DNA of 64,000 nucleotides, from positions 48,072 through 112,071 of the forward strand of contig CALEMF010000046.1 in assembly GCA_937911505.1 (NCBI GenBank), written 5' to 3'. Shown piece by piece: positions 8,600 to 17,625 of this stretch (its first letter is position 1; each line of letters opens with the position of its first letter). Below the pieces are notes generated by a model, which did not search any database, was not told the origin of the DNA, and saw only the letters and a program-made list of their open reading frames with translations. A program made the translations under genes and the position numbers. The DNA comes from an uncultured Cytophagales bacterium (GTDB taxonomy: Bacteria; Bacteroidota; Bacteroidia; Cytophagales; Thermonemataceae).

Positions 8600-9256
8600 T
8601 TAACCCTTCTCTGGACTGGCTGCTATTTTATACTCTGCTAGCAATAGTTCTATTTTCTTTATGAATTTATCTACCTCTTTTGCATCCGTACCATTACAAG
8701 TAGCACGAATGTGCCTGTCTTTATCTACCAATACGAACTTTCCGCTGTGGTCATAGCCACCTAGTGCAGTAGAATCTTTTTGGGCGGCCAGTAGGTAATG
8801 CCCTGCCATTTTGTAAATATCTTCTTCTTCGCCTGTCATAAAATGCCAAGTATCGGCGCTTACTTCTAGGTTATCCGCATAGGCTTTGAGCACCTCAACG
8901 CTATCGTGTTCTACATCTACAGAATGCGATAGAATTAGCACTTGGTCATTATTTTTGTACTTTTCATAAATGCGAAGCAACTGAGATTTCATTTTTGGGC
9001 ATATGGTGGGGCAAGTAGTAAAGAAAAAGTCGGCTATGTAAATCTTATCCTTAACAGTTTTCTCAGTTACTTGTTTATTTTCTTGGTTTACAAAAGTAAA
9101 GGCAGGAATACGATGATAAACTGTATCTACTACTGTCTTACCATTTACCTCTTCTTCTACAGTTACTCTTTCTCCCAGAATAGGGAGTTTTTCTTCTTTC
9201 TTTTCGCAGGAAGTTGCTAAAACACCTACAAAAATGATAAAAAGTATATTTTTCAT
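8600..9256 (-). CDS. SCO1/SenC copper-binding lipoprotein
   Basis: 218-residue lipoprotein with signal FIIFVGVLATSC. The thioredoxin-like SCO domain shows FFTTCPTICPKMKSQL, where the CxxxC pair binds copper, and a conserved His in GGYDHSGKFVLVDKD. SCO proteins deliver copper to the CuA site of cytochrome c oxidase from the outer face of the inner membrane. It is the last gene of the fmt-folA-lipoprotein-sco run, and its end lies only 3 nt from the convergent phosphatase gene. No oxidase subunits are in the window. Confidence 0.9.
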   Translation of the reverse strand: MKNILFIIFVGVLATSCEKKEEKLPILGERVTVEEEVNGKTVVDTVYHRIPAFTFVNQENKQVTEKTVKDKIYIADFFFTTCPTICPKMKSQLLRIYEKYKNNDQVLILSHSVDVEHDSVEVLKAYADNLEVSADTWHFMTGEEEDIYKMAGHYLLAAQKDSTALGGYDHSGKFVLVDKDRHIRATCNGTDAKEVDKFIKKIELLLAEYKIAASPEKG

Positions 9257-9266
9257 AGAGATGTAT

Positions 9267-9698
9267 TTATCGTATGTTACTAAGAGAATCTAATGTTTGT
9301 TGAGCGTTAGTCATACTACTTTCCATTTTTTCTTTTACCTCTAGAATAAGCTTTTTTTGCTCTTCTAGATATATAAGATTGGCATCTATTTGTACACTAT
9401 CAGGCGCTTGATAATTGTGCATCCAGTCCCACATAGCTTTATCAGCTTCATCCAATGCTGCTAAATTGCTTTGGAGGGTAGTTTCAAACGGATTATCTAC
9501 CGTGGAGTCCGCTGCCGAGATAGCTAGGCTGTCTTTAAAAGCTTTTTTCAATGCTTTTAGTTGTCCCATACGAGGCATAATGGAATCGTGAATAGCCATC
9601 ACCTCTTTTTCTAAGGCATTTTGTTGTGCTAGTTTTGGATTCTGCTCCTCACAAGCTGAGAATACCAATACGATTATAAATAAAAAAAAGTAGCGCAT
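9267..9698 (-). CDS. Small lipoprotein of unknown function
   Basis: 143 residues starting with a lipoprotein signal (IIVLVFSACEEQ). The rest is charged and predicted helical, rich in Glu, Lys, Ala and Met (for example MGQLKALKKAFKDS and LILEVKEKMESSM), so a coiled-coil or helical bundle on the membrane surface is likely. It lies 10 nt upstream of sco and 2 nt downstream of folA. The position suggests transcription with sco and perhaps a role in cytochrome oxidase assembly, but that is inference. No enzyme motif is seen. Confidence 0.8.
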   Translation of the reverse strand: MRYFFLFIIVLVFSACEEQNPKLAQQNALEKEVMAIHDSIMPRMGQLKALKKAFKDSLAISAADSTVDNPFETTLQSNLAALDEADKAMWDWMHNYQAPDSVQIDANLIYLEEQKKLILEVKEKMESSMTNAQQTLDSLSNIR

Positions 9699-9700
9699 AT

Positions 9701-10213
9701 TTATGTGGATTTTTTATTCAATAAAACGATCTCGAAGTCGTAGTCGTTCTTTTCACTTTTAACATATTGTTTACTTTCTTCCTCTTGCCAAGCAGACCAG
9801 TCGATGTCAGTAAAGAAGGTATCTCCAGCTACTTTTGCCTTCACACGGGTAAGCCATATCTTATCGATTAGGTCTTGTGCTACAGCTTGTGTGGCAATCT
9901 CTGCTCCCCCGATAACATAATGATCTCCCTCGTGTAGCGCCTTTGCTTTTTCAATAGCTTGTGGAAGGGAGTGAACTACATAGCAGTGCTCATGAGTAAT
10001 CTCATAAGTTGGCTGTCGCGTAATAACAATATGTGCTCTTTCAGGCAAGGGCTTAGGAAAAGACGCGAAGGTTTTTCGTCCCATAATGATCGGATGCCCC
10101 AATGTAAGCTGTTTAAAATGCTTTAAGTCATCAGAAAGTCGCCAGGGCAGTTGATTGTTGCTTCCTATCGTACCGTTTTGCGCCATGGCTAGTACAAGTA
10201 TAGTGAGTGCCAT
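9701..10213 (-). CDS. folA: Dihydrofolate reductase
   Basis: 170 residues. It reduces dihydrofolate to tetrahydrofolate with NADPH. Family motifs are clear: ILVLAMAQNGTIGSNNQLPW at the N-terminus, DDLKHFKQLTLGHPIIMGRKTF with the substrate- and NADPH-binding residues, HIVITRQ, HYVIGGAEI for the cofactor glycines, and DTFFTDIDW near the C-terminus. Length is normal for chromosomal bacterial DHFR. It lies 3 nt downstream of fmt, which also uses folate, so the pairing is functionally sensible. Confidence 0.96.
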   Translation of the reverse strand: MALTILVLAMAQNGTIGSNNQLPWRLSDDLKHFKQLTLGHPIIMGRKTFASFPKPLPERAHIVITRQPTYEITHEHCYVVHSLPQAIEKAKALHEGDHYVIGGAEIATQAVAQDLIDKIWLTRVKAKVAGDTFFTDIDWSAWQEEESKQYVKSEKNDYDFEIVLLNKKST

Positions 10214-10216
10214 ATA

Positions 10217-11128
10217 TTAGCTTTTAAATCCACGCAGAAAGTCTTCTATCTGCAGGCGTTTTTTACCTTCTAGTTTTAACTCTTTAAGTGCCACCCAACC
10301 ATCAATTGCTTTAAAAGCCAAGTAAGTTTTATCATCACTTATCCAACCTCCTGTATCAGTAGGTTGTTCTTGAGTAGGCGTAAAGTCAATGTCTACTTCA
10401 TAGACCTTACAATTTTTTCCTTGAAGGGTAGTCCAAGCGGCTGGATAAGGCGAGAGTCCTCGCACAAGATTATAAATAGCTTTTCGAGGCTGGGACCAGT
10501 CAATTTTACAGGTTTCTCGAAATATCTTAGGTGCTTGGGTCACTTCCCCTTCTTGTGGTGTATTCGGATAGTCTCTTGCTTCTATGGCTTTTACCGTTTT
10601 CAGCACAAGCTGAGCACCCTTCTGTTTTAGGCGCTCATAAAGCGTCCCTACGGTATCGCTCTTTTCAATGGCTTCTTTTTCTTGAAAAATGATGTTGCCC
10701 GTATCAATATCATGTTGTAAGAAGAAAGTAGTAACACCTGTTTCTTTTTCACCACGAATGATAGCCCAGTTAATAGGCGCAGCGCCCCTATACTTAGGTA
10801 GCAAAGAAGCATGTAGATTAAAAGTACCGAGAGGAGGCATATTCCATACTATCTCTGGCAGCATTCTAAAAGCAACCACTACTTGTAGGTCTGCTTTAAG
10901 CGCTCTGAGAGAAGATAAAAAGGCTTCCTCTTTTAAGTTAGTAGGTTGTAACAAGGGGAGGTTATTGGCTAACGCAAACGCTTTCACAGCAGAAGTACGC
11001 ACTTGATTTCCCCTACCTGCTGGCTTGTCAGGAGCAGTGATAACACCCACAACATCATAACTTTGCGCTACAAGTATACGTAAACTAGGGACAGCAAATT
11101 CTGGTGTACCCATAAATACTATTCTCAT
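10217..11128 (-). CDS. fmt: Methionyl-tRNA formyltransferase
   Basis: 303 residues. It transfers a formyl group from 10-formyl-THF to initiator Met-tRNA. Seen: IVFMGTPEFAVPSL at the N-terminus, the catalytic stretch FNLHASLLPKYRGAAPINWAI containing the N-x-H-S-type residues, HDIDTGNI with the catalytic Asp, and the C-terminal OB-fold region beginning near IYNLVRGLSPYPAAWT. Full length. It heads the minus-strand run fmt-folA-lipoprotein-sco. CAAAGCTA at 11175-11182 could be a minus-strand TAnnTTTG box, but no good partner box was found. Confidence 0.96.
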   Translation of the reverse strand: MRIVFMGTPEFAVPSLRILVAQSYDVVGVITAPDKPAGRGNQVRTSAVKAFALANNLPLLQPTNLKEEAFLSSLRALKADLQVVVAFRMLPEIVWNMPPLGTFNLHASLLPKYRGAAPINWAIIRGEKETGVTTFFLQHDIDTGNIIFQEKEAIEKSDTVGTLYERLKQKGAQLVLKTVKAIEARDYPNTPQEGEVTQAPKIFRETCKIDWSQPRKAIYNLVRGLSPYPAAWTTLQGKNCKVYEVDIDFTPTQEQPTDTGGWISDDKTYLAFKAIDGWVALKELKLEGKKRLQIEDFLRGFKS

Positions 11129-11245
11129 ACCATTGATATAATGAAACGCTTACTCATTATTACTAAAGTCAGGACAAAGCTAAATAATATAAATGGAATA
11201 GGCGGGGAATCCACCCATTTTTTAGTCATATCCCCTCAAGATTAG

Positions 11246-11253
11246 TATGTTTG
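11246..11253 (+). promoter_or_regulatory. Possible -7 box for pnuC
   Basis: TATGTTTG matches the Bacteroidota TAnnTTTG box and lies 20 nt before the pnuC ATG. The upstream box is only TTTAG at 11221-11225, so the promoter is weakly supported. Confidence 0.3.
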
Positions 11254-11273
11254 TAAATAACTCTAGGCTTTAG

Positions 11274-11903
11274 ATGGTTCAGGATATTGTCTGCTACATA
11301 CAAACAAATTACTTTGAAGTACTAAGTGCCATCATCGCTTTGATATGTGTTTTTCTTGAGATAAAACAAGATATACTTGTTTGGTGGATAAGCTTTGTTG
11401 CCTCGCTAATGTATACGTGGGTCTTTTACGACAAATCGCTTTACTCTAGCAGTGTTTTGCATATTTTTTATGCCATTATGTGTATATATGGCTGGTGGCA
11501 ATGGCGAAAGATTAGGGAGCACACCCATACTAAAAAGACTGTCTTAAGAATGCCTATGCATTACTATCCTGTTGTGTTACTCACAATAGTAGTGTTAACA
11601 CCCCCAGTGGGTTATCTCAACGAATACTACCAAGGGAAACTCCCCTATTGGGATGCCTACCTAGCTGTTTGCAGTGTAGTAGCCTATTGGTTGTTGGCTA
11701 AGAAATATTTAGAAAACTGGATTCTATGGATTTTAACAGATACTGTCTATGTAGTGATGTATCTTTATGAGGGCGCATTAGCTACAGCAGTACTGTATTT
11801 TGCCTATGTAGTGCTAGCCATATCAGGGCTCGTTATATGGCGTAAAGACTGGCTCAATACACTGATAAAAAGACCTATCAGCGATAAACTAATAAACGAA
11901 TAG
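11274..11903 (+). CDS. pnuC: PnuC family vitamin transporter
   Basis: 209-residue membrane protein with about seven hydrophobic helices. PnuC signatures are visible: IYGWWQWRK after the second helix and LENWILWILTDTVYVVMYLYEG near the C-terminus, ending VIWRKDW. The family mediates facilitated uptake of nicotinamide riboside or thiamine, depending on subtype. No TPP riboswitch or TonB receptor precedes it, so nicotinamide riboside is slightly favoured, but the substrate is not settled by sequence alone. Confidence 0.88.
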   Translation: MVQDIVCYIQTNYFEVLSAIIALICVFLEIKQDILVWWISFVASLMYTWVFYDKSLYSSSVLHIFYAIMCIYGWWQWRKIREHTHTKKTVLRMPMHYYPVVLLTIVVLTPPVGYLNEYYQGKLPYWDAYLAVCSVVAYWLLAKKYLENWILWILTDTVYVVMYLYEGALATAVLYFAYVVLAISGLVIWRKDWLNTLIKRPISDKLINE

Positions 11904-11968
11904 CGATCCAACAATTTTACGGGTTTCATGTTAGAGTACAGACAACCTTTCAAATAAATTACATAAGT

Positions 11969-13441
11969 ATGAAAGAAGTAATAGTAATAGGAGCAGGCTT
12001 CGCAGGTTTGTCTGCTGCTACCCATCTAGCGCATCAAGGTTATCAGGTAAAGCTACTAGAAAAAAATAGTATGGCAGGTGGAAGGGCTAGAAAGTTTGAG
12101 GCAGAAGGCTTTACCTTCGATATGGGCCCTAGCTGGTATTGGATGCCCGATGTATTTGAAAGATACTTTGCACAATTTGGTAAGCAACCTTCCGACTATT
12201 ACGATTTAAAACGTTTGGATCCTTCATATACAGTAGTATTTGGAGAAGATGACTTCGTAGATATTCCCGCTCATCTTGAAGAAATTTATGCACTTTTTGA
12301 GCATTATGAAAAAGGAAGCAGCCAAAGACTGAAAGATTTTCTAGCACAGTCTGCCTATAAATATGAAGTAGGGATTAATAACTTGGTATACAAGCCGAGC
12401 CTATCACTTACAGAATTTGTGGATTTCAGGCTATTGGTAGATATGATTCGTATGAATATCTTTGAATCGTTCCATAAGCATATTCGTCGTTATTTTAAAC
12501 ATCCTAAGCTCATCAAGCTGATGGAGTTTCCAATCCTTTTTTTGGGAGCTACCCCCCAAAATACCCCTGCTTTGTATAGCCTAATGAACTATGCTGACAT
12601 CTCGCTTGGTACGTGGTATCCTATGGGAGGGATGTTCAAAATTATAGAAGGAATGGTAAAGTTGGCAGAAGAAAAAGGAGTTCAGATACTTTATAACCAA
12701 GAAGTAAAAGAGCTAAAAGTAGTAGAAAAAAAAGTGACGCAGGTAGTGACCACCTCAGCTACCTTTGAAGCAGATATTGTGGTAGCAGGCGCTGACTACC
12801 ATCATGTAGACCAACATCTTTTGGCTAAGCCCTATCAAAATTATACTGAAAAGTACTGGGGAAAGCGTACGATGGCTCCTGGCTCTTTACTATTTTATTT
12901 GGGTGTCAATAAACGGTTAAAGAACCTAAGGCATCATAATTTATTTTTTCACGAAGAGCTAATGCCGCATGCGGTTGAAATTTATGAAAATCCTCAATGG
13001 CCAACACGTCCATTATTTTATGTTTCTTGCCCTTCTCAAACCGACCCAACCGTAGCACCAGAGGGTATGGAAAACATATTTGTATTGATGCCTGTTGCTC
13101 CCAACCTAGAAGACACTGAAGAAAAAAGAGCGTTCTATTATGAATTATTGCTAAAGCAACTAGAGTCACTTACTGGGCAGTCGATTCGCGAGTCAGTTGT
13201 ATACAAGCGTACTTATGCACACAAAGATTTTGTAGAAGATTACAACGCTTTTAAGGGAAATGCTTACGGACTAGCCAACACATTAAAACAAACAGCCATT
13301 TTAAAACCCTCTCTCAAAAATAAAAAACTACATAATCTATATTACACTGGTCAACTCACTGTACCAGGGCCGGGCGTACCACCCTCTTTGATATCTGGAC
13401 ATGTAGTGGCAGCACAAGTCATGAAAGCTTTTAGTATTTAG
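11969..13441 (+). CDS. crtI: Phytoene desaturase (CrtI family)
   Basis: 490-residue FAD enzyme. The N-terminal dinucleotide fold is VIVIGAGFAGLSAATHLAHQG, followed by LLEKNSMAGGRARKFEAEGF and FDMGPSWYWMPDVFE. The C-terminal signature is YTGQLTVPGPGVPPSLISGHVVA. CrtI enzymes introduce double bonds into phytoene to give neurosporene, lycopene or didehydrolycopene at the membrane. It is followed after about 86 nt by crtB, the usual two-gene carotenoid core. No cyclase or ketolase lies nearby, so the final pigment cannot be named. Confidence 0.93.
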   Translation: MKEVIVIGAGFAGLSAATHLAHQGYQVKLLEKNSMAGGRARKFEAEGFTFDMGPSWYWMPDVFERYFAQFGKQPSDYYDLKRLDPSYTVVFGEDDFVDIPAHLEEIYALFEHYEKGSSQRLKDFLAQSAYKYEVGINNLVYKPSLSLTEFVDFRLLVDMIRMNIFESFHKHIRRYFKHPKLIKLMEFPILFLGATPQNTPALYSLMNYADISLGTWYPMGGMFKIIEGMVKLAEEKGVQILYNQEVKELKVVEKKVTQVVTTSATFEADIVVAGADYHHVDQHLLAKPYQNYTEKYWGKRTMAPGSLLFYLGVNKRLKNLRHHNLFFHEELMPHAVEIYENPQWPTRPLFYVSCPSQTDPTVAPEGMENIFVLMPVAPNLEDTEEKRAFYYELLLKQLESLTGQSIRESVVYKRTYAHKDFVEDYNAFKGNAYGLANTLKQTAILKPSLKNKKLHNLYYTGQLTVPGPGVPPSLISGHVVAAQVMKAFSI

Positions 13442-13527
13442 ATATCAGGTTGATTTTACATATATTGAAACAAAAGAACCTTGCAGGAGTTCTATGTGAA
13501 ACGAAAACAGCCTCTAAATTACCATTT

Positions 13528-14364
13528 ATGTTAGAGCTTTACACAACAACTACGCTCAAGTGTAGTCAACTAATTACCGAACATTACAGTACTTCTTTTA
13601 CATTAGGTATCAAAACCTTACATAAGCGTTTTCATGCGCCTATTTACGCTATTTATGGATTTGTGAGATACGCAGATGAAATCGTAGATACTTTCCATAA
13701 TTATGATAAAAAGTCATTACTTGAACGTTTTAAGAAAGACACTTATCAGGCTATTGAAGAACAAATTAGCCTAAATCCCGTCTTACATTCTTTTCAATTG
13801 GTAGTGAACCAATACAATATAGAAAAAGAACTCATTGATGCTTTTCTACATAGTATGGAAATGGATTTATACTTCAACACTTACAATGATGATAAATACC
13901 AAGAATATATCTATGGCTCTGCTGAGGTAGTAGGATTGATGTGCTTACGAGTATTTTGTGAAGGTAATGAAGAGAAGTATTCACAACTCAAGGAACCTGC
14001 GAGAAGCCTAGGGGCTGCCTTTCAAAAAATCAACTTTTTAAGAGATATAAAGAGTGATTACCAAGAGCGTGGACGTACTTATTTCCCTACAGTAGATTTT
14101 ACACAATTTAACGAGCCTACTAAAAGACACATAGAGGAGGATATCCAGAAAGATTTCGATGATGCTTATAAGGGGATTCTTAAATTACCCAAAGGCGCTC
14201 GGCTGGGTGTATATCTGGCTTATGTTTATTATATCTCTTTATTCAAGAAAATACAGAAGCTACCTGCCAAAACTATCATGCAACACAGAATACGCGTACC
14301 CGATAGCAAAAAAGTACGCCTTTTGCTGGGTTCATATTTTAAACATAGACTCAATTTTCTGTAA
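13528..14364 (+). CDS. crtB: Phytoene synthase
   Basis: 278 residues. It joins two GGPP molecules into phytoene. Both squalene/phytoene-synthase aspartate motifs are present: GFVRYADEIVDTFH (DExxD) and FLRDIKSDYQERGRTYFP (DxxxD with flanking residues). HYSTSFTLGI at the N-terminus is the usual start of the fold. I choose the ATG at 13528 because the family normally begins close to this HYSTSF segment; a TTG at 13450 would add 26 unrelated residues. It lies downstream of crtI, with a terminator after it. Confidence 0.93.
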   Translation: MLELYTTTTLKCSQLITEHYSTSFTLGIKTLHKRFHAPIYAIYGFVRYADEIVDTFHNYDKKSLLERFKKDTYQAIEEQISLNPVLHSFQLVVNQYNIEKELIDAFLHSMEMDLYFNTYNDDKYQEYIYGSAEVVGLMCLRVFCEGNEEKYSQLKEPARSLGAAFQKINFLRDIKSDYQERGRTYFPTVDFTQFNEPTKRHIEEDIQKDFDDAYKGILKLPKGARLGVYLAYVYYISLFKKIQKLPAKTIMQHRIRVPDSKKVRLLLGSYFKHRLNFL

Positions 14365-14372
14365 AAATGAAA

Positions 14373-14405
14373 AACCCTTTACCACTGAATACATCGTAAA
14401 GGGTT
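14373..14405. terminator. Bidirectional terminator between crtB and the convergent small gene
   Basis: Arms AACCCTTTAC (14373-14382) and GTAAAGGGTT (14396-14405) pair perfectly over 10 bp, with flanking GAAA/TTC extending the stem after one mismatch. It lies 9 nt after crtB. Confidence 0.75.
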
Positions 14406-14446
14406 CTTCATACTTTAGCGTAAAGTGCTTGTAACACTATGGAAGC

Positions 14447-14620
14447 CTACTTTTGAAGGGTAAAGGTAATATATAATAGATTCTTCCCACCCGCTTGTTC
14501 AACATTTGAATGCACCTCCTTCACCGACCACCCCTCTTCCAGCAGGCTTTGAATGTCTGCAAAGTCAGCGGATGGATTAGTAGAAAGATTAAGTGTTTTA
14601 TTAACGGTTTTAGACTCCAT
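14447..14620 (-). CDS. Small hypothetical protein (57 aa)
   Basis: 57 residues from the ATG at 14620 (MESKTVNKTLNL). It contains FADIQSLLEEGWSVKEVHSN followed by a beta-rich tail LLYITFTLQK. The same frame stays open upstream to 14749, but that part is basic and AT-rich and looks non-coding. The shape, a short helix-GW-strand-strand protein, resembles small uncharacterised Bacteroidota proteins in which a long-line regulator or DUF4177-like fold is sometimes assigned. I do not assign a function. It is convergent with crtB and divergent from the hydrolase gene. Confidence 0.55.
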   Translation of the reverse strand: MESKTVNKTLNLSTNPSADFADIQSLLEEGWSVKEVHSNVEQAGGKNLLYITFTLQK

Positions 14621-14781
14621 AGAACTAATCTTAAATTTTTTATAAATTAAATAAGTGAAAAACTCAATTGCAAATCCTAGTTTGATAAATTTGACCTTTT
14701 TGTCAGTTACCCGTGTGCCATTTTCTGAGTTTTTACAGGCTTTTTGCAACTAATCTACATAATATAAAAAACATATCATTC

Positions 14782-15756
14782 ATGAAGAAGGTTTTTAAGA
14801 TATCTATACGTCTGTTCTTTTTCCTTATTCTTATCCTGATAATATTAATTAATGTTATTGCCTATAAGCAAGCTTATAATTTCACGCATTTTGTTACACA
14901 GGCAGAGTCAATCGCTATTGAAGACATTGATCAACTTTCTTTTCAGAAGAAGTTGAAGTACCTTTTTGAAGGGGTAGCAACGCCACGTCCTGTCAACGAC
15001 CAACTACCAAAAGTACCCTACGAAACGGTCTATTTAGAAAGCGACTCAGGCAATCGTTTGGAAGGGTGGCTATTACCCACACAACACGCAAAAGGAACAA
15101 TTATTATTCTACCAGGCTATACCAACGTGAAAAGCCACTTCTTAGAGGAAGCCTACGCGCTGAGAAAGTCACTACCCTACAACATATTATTACTAGACTT
15201 TTCGGCACATGGTGGCTCTACAGGAAACATGACAAGCATAGGTTATTTTGAAGCATTAGATGTAGCTTGTGCGTATACTTATGCACAAACACTAGATGGA
15301 GATGTCATTTTATATGGCATTTCTATGGGAGCAGTAGCTACCCTGCGAGCGGTAAGCGAGTTGAATATAACGCCACAGGCGCTTCTCTTAGAATGTCCTT
15401 ATGAGAGTATGCTCAAGGCAGTACAAAATAGATTTGAGATGGTAGGTGTTCCTTCTTTCGGTTTAGCCGAAATATTGGTTTTTTGGGGAGGAATACAAAA
15501 TGGCTACTGGGCTTTTGATTTAGAGAGCACTCATTATGCTGCGAACATCAATGTACCCACACTACTTATGTATGGTGCTTTGGATAAAAGGGTAGAAAGA
15601 GGAGAGATAGATCGTATTTATGAACAACTACCAAGTCCTAAAATGTTCAAGGTTTTTGAAGACGTAGGGCACAGCTCTTATTATGCGAAACATCCTCGTA
15701 TTTGGAGAAGTACTATCAAAGATTTCCTGTTATCAATTCTTCCAAAAGTTTATTGA
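14782..15756 (+). CDS. Alpha/beta hydrolase, membrane-anchored
   Basis: 324 residues from the ATG at 14782 (MKKVFKIS). Residues about 5-30 are one strongly hydrophobic segment, a membrane anchor or uncleaved signal. The rest is an alpha/beta hydrolase of the S33/BAAT-like type: GTIIILPGYTNVKSH (oxyanion region), DFSAHGGSTG, the nucleophile elbow YGISMGAVA with catalytic Ser, YGALDKRV with the Asp region, and GHSSYYAKHP with the catalytic His. It probably acts on esters or amides in the periplasm. Substrate is unknown. The upstream in-frame start at 14713 overlaps the divergent small gene and is less likely. Confidence 0.85.
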   Translation: MKKVFKISIRLFFFLILILIILINVIAYKQAYNFTHFVTQAESIAIEDIDQLSFQKKLKYLFEGVATPRPVNDQLPKVPYETVYLESDSGNRLEGWLLPTQHAKGTIIILPGYTNVKSHFLEEAYALRKSLPYNILLLDFSAHGGSTGNMTSIGYFEALDVACAYTYAQTLDGDVILYGISMGAVATLRAVSELNITPQALLLECPYESMLKAVQNRFEMVGVPSFGLAEILVFWGGIQNGYWAFDLESTHYAANINVPTLLMYGALDKRVERGEIDRIYEQLPSPKMFKVFEDVGHSSYYAKHPRIWRSTIKDFLLSILPKVY

Positions 15757-15761
15757 AATAT

Positions 15762-15774
15762 TGACATAATGTCA
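15762..15774. promoter_or_regulatory. Palindrome TGACATAATGTCA upstream of the sigma-54 activator
   Basis: A 6-1-6 perfect inverted repeat, 80 nt before the activator ATG and 6 nt after the hydrolase stop. It could be an operator for a dimeric regulator. Only one copy was seen. Confidence 0.3.
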
Positions 15775-15854
15775 GTATCTTGTTTATCGTAAGATGTTTG
15801 CTTAAGGTAGTAGCTACAAAATCAGACACTTACAATTTAACACTTGACACAACC

Positions 15855-17144
15855 ATGAATAATAATATAGATATCCAGTCCATCAAACTCCGCTTTGGTA
15901 TTATAGGCAACTCTCCCTTACTCAATAATGCCATTGAAAGAGCTGCACTAGTAGCACCTACCGATATGAATGTGCTTATTACTGGTGAGAGCGGTACAGG
16001 AAAAGAGTCTTTCTCTAAAATCATACACCAGTTAAGTACTCGTAAGCATGGTTCTTTTATTGCCGTCAATTGTGGTGCTATTCCTGAGGGAACAATAGAT
16101 TCAGAGCTCTTTGGTCACGAAAAAGGCGCTTTTACAGGCGCTACCGAAACCCGAAAAGGTTTCTTTGAAGTAACAGACGGTGGAACGATCTTTTTAGACG
16201 AAATTGGTGAGATGCCTTTAGGTACACAAGCACGCTTACTTCGCGTATTAGAGAATGGAGAATTTATTAAAGTAGGCTCTTCGAAGGTGCAAAAAACCGA
16301 TGTACGCGTGGTAGCGGCTACCAATGCTGATCTAATGCAGTCGATAGAGCAGAATAAGTTTAGAGAAGATCTGTATTATCGTTTAAGTACGGTTCCTATT
16401 TACGTACCTCCTTTACGCGATAGAGGCAAAGACTTATTTCTTATTTTTCGAAAATTTGCAGCAGATTTCTCTGAGAAATACCGTACTGCCCCTATAGAAC
16501 TTACAGAAGACGCTAGAGTTACTTTAAGCAACTACCGTTTTCCTGGAAATGTAAGGCAGCTCAAAAATCTAGTAGACCAAATATCTATCACCAGCGAACA
16601 AAGAGAAATTACCGCCGAAACACTGGCTTCTTACTTACCACCAGAGCAGAAAAGTAGCTTACCCGCGCTATTTACACAAGAGGCAGGTACAGACCAGCCA
16701 TCAAGTGTATCTGAACGCGAGCTACTTTATAAAGTACTCTTTGATATGCGGGCAGATATGAATGAATTGAAGAAACTGGTATTTCAGCTAATGAATGCGA
16801 GCAGCGATATTGATCAAGATACGATGAATGAACATAAGGAGTTATTCAGCGAGTATACCTCACAAAGTGTAGGGGCTAGTACTTCCCTACCTTCTATCTT
16901 TGTAGATAAAGGAGGTATAGCACAAAACGAAAGTATTATAGAGTTGGAAGATGACCACGCTGTAGAAGACATCTCGCACGAAACAGAAGAAGAATCCTTA
17001 TCTTTAGAAAAGAAAGAAAAAGAAATGATTATAAAGGCCTTAAAGCAGACCAATAATAAAAGAAAGTATGCTGCCAAGGACTTAGGTATTTCTGAAAGAA
17101 CTTTGTACAGGAAAATTAAAAAATATGAATTGGAAAGTATGTAA
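15855..17144 (+). CDS. Sigma-54-dependent transcriptional activator without receiver domain
   Basis: 429 residues from the ATG at 15855. The AAA+ domain (residues about 10-250) contains Walker A GESGTGKES, the sigma-54-contacting loop GAFTGA, Walker B GGTIFLDEIGEMPL, and the R-finger region DLYYRLSTVPIYVPPLRDRG. A variable acidic linker follows, then a Fis-type helix-turn-helix (KRKYAAKDLGISERTLYRKIKKYEL). There is no N-terminal response-regulator domain, so it may be constitutively active or controlled by partner proteins. Its last 20 nt overlap lptE, a conserved linkage in Bacteroidota. No TGGCA-N7-TTGC promoter was found in the window. Confidence 0.92.
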   Translation: MNNNIDIQSIKLRFGIIGNSPLLNNAIERAALVAPTDMNVLITGESGTGKESFSKIIHQLSTRKHGSFIAVNCGAIPEGTIDSELFGHEKGAFTGATETRKGFFEVTDGGTIFLDEIGEMPLGTQARLLRVLENGEFIKVGSSKVQKTDVRVVAATNADLMQSIEQNKFREDLYYRLSTVPIYVPPLRDRGKDLFLIFRKFAADFSEKYRTAPIELTEDARVTLSNYRFPGNVRQLKNLVDQISITSEQREITAETLASYLPPEQKSSLPALFTQEAGTDQPSSVSERELLYKVLFDMRADMNELKKLVFQLMNASSDIDQDTMNEHKELFSEYTSQSVGASTSLPSIFVDKGGIAQNESIIELEDDHAVEDISHETEEESLSLEKKEKEMIIKALKQTNNKRKYAAKDLGISERTLYRKIKKYELESM

Positions 17145-17625
17145 TCTATGCTGCTTCATAATGATGATACCAGTGCTATTAGGCTGTGGTGTGTATAGTA
17201 TGAGTGGCGCTACTACAGATGCCCAAAGCATTACCGTAAATAACTTCCTAAATAGTGGGGGTGGACCTCCTAATTTAGCACAAACGCTTACCGAAGATTT
17301 GAAAAGTTATTATCTACAAAATACACGGCTTAATATCGTCAATGAGGGAGGAGAGTTGTTGGTAGAAGGAGAGATTATTGGCTACCAAACAACTCCTTTG
17401 GCACCTACAGCAGATGACAGAGCAGCACAAACCCGCTTGACCATTAACGTGGCCGTTCGCTTTACGAATAACTTACACCCAGAAAAGGATTTTGACCAAA
17501 CCTTCACCCAGTTTGCAGACTTTGATCAAGATTTAAGTCTAGCGCAAGTAGAAGGAGAAAAAGTACAAGAAATTTTAGAAAAAATTATCTATGATATATT
17601 TCAAAAAACAGTAGCAGACTGGTAA
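17125..17625 (+). CDS. lptE: LptE-like LPS assembly lipoprotein
   Basis: 166 residues with a lipoprotein signal (IMMIPVLLGCGVYSMSG). After the Cys comes the Bacteroidota LptE pattern: GVYSMSGAT, AQSITVNNFLN, PPNLAQTLTEDLKSYYLQNTRL, LLVEGEIIGYQTTP, RLTINVAVRFTN and the C-terminal VQEILEKIIYDIFQKTVADW. LptE plugs and matures the LptD barrel that inserts LPS into the outer membrane. It overlaps the sigma-54 activator gene by 20 nt, so the two are translationally coupled. Confidence 0.87.
   Translation: MNWKVCNLCCFIMMIPVLLGCGVYSMSGATTDAQSITVNNFLNSGGGPPNLAQTLTEDLKSYYLQNTRLNIVNEGGELLVEGEIIGYQTTPLAPTADDRAAQTRLTINVAVRFTNNLHPEKDFDQTFTQFADFDQDLSLAQVEGEKVQEILEKIIYDIFQKTVADW

Noticed and set aside
11155..11273. 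Riboswitch before pnuC
   Set aside because: The fmt-pnuC gap is only about 145 nt, with no TPP (CTGAGA, ACCTGATC) or NAD motifs visible.
13450..13527. Upstream TTG start for crtB adding 26 residues
   Set aside because: The added residues do not match the family, whereas the ATG at 13528 begins close to the conserved HYSTSF segment.
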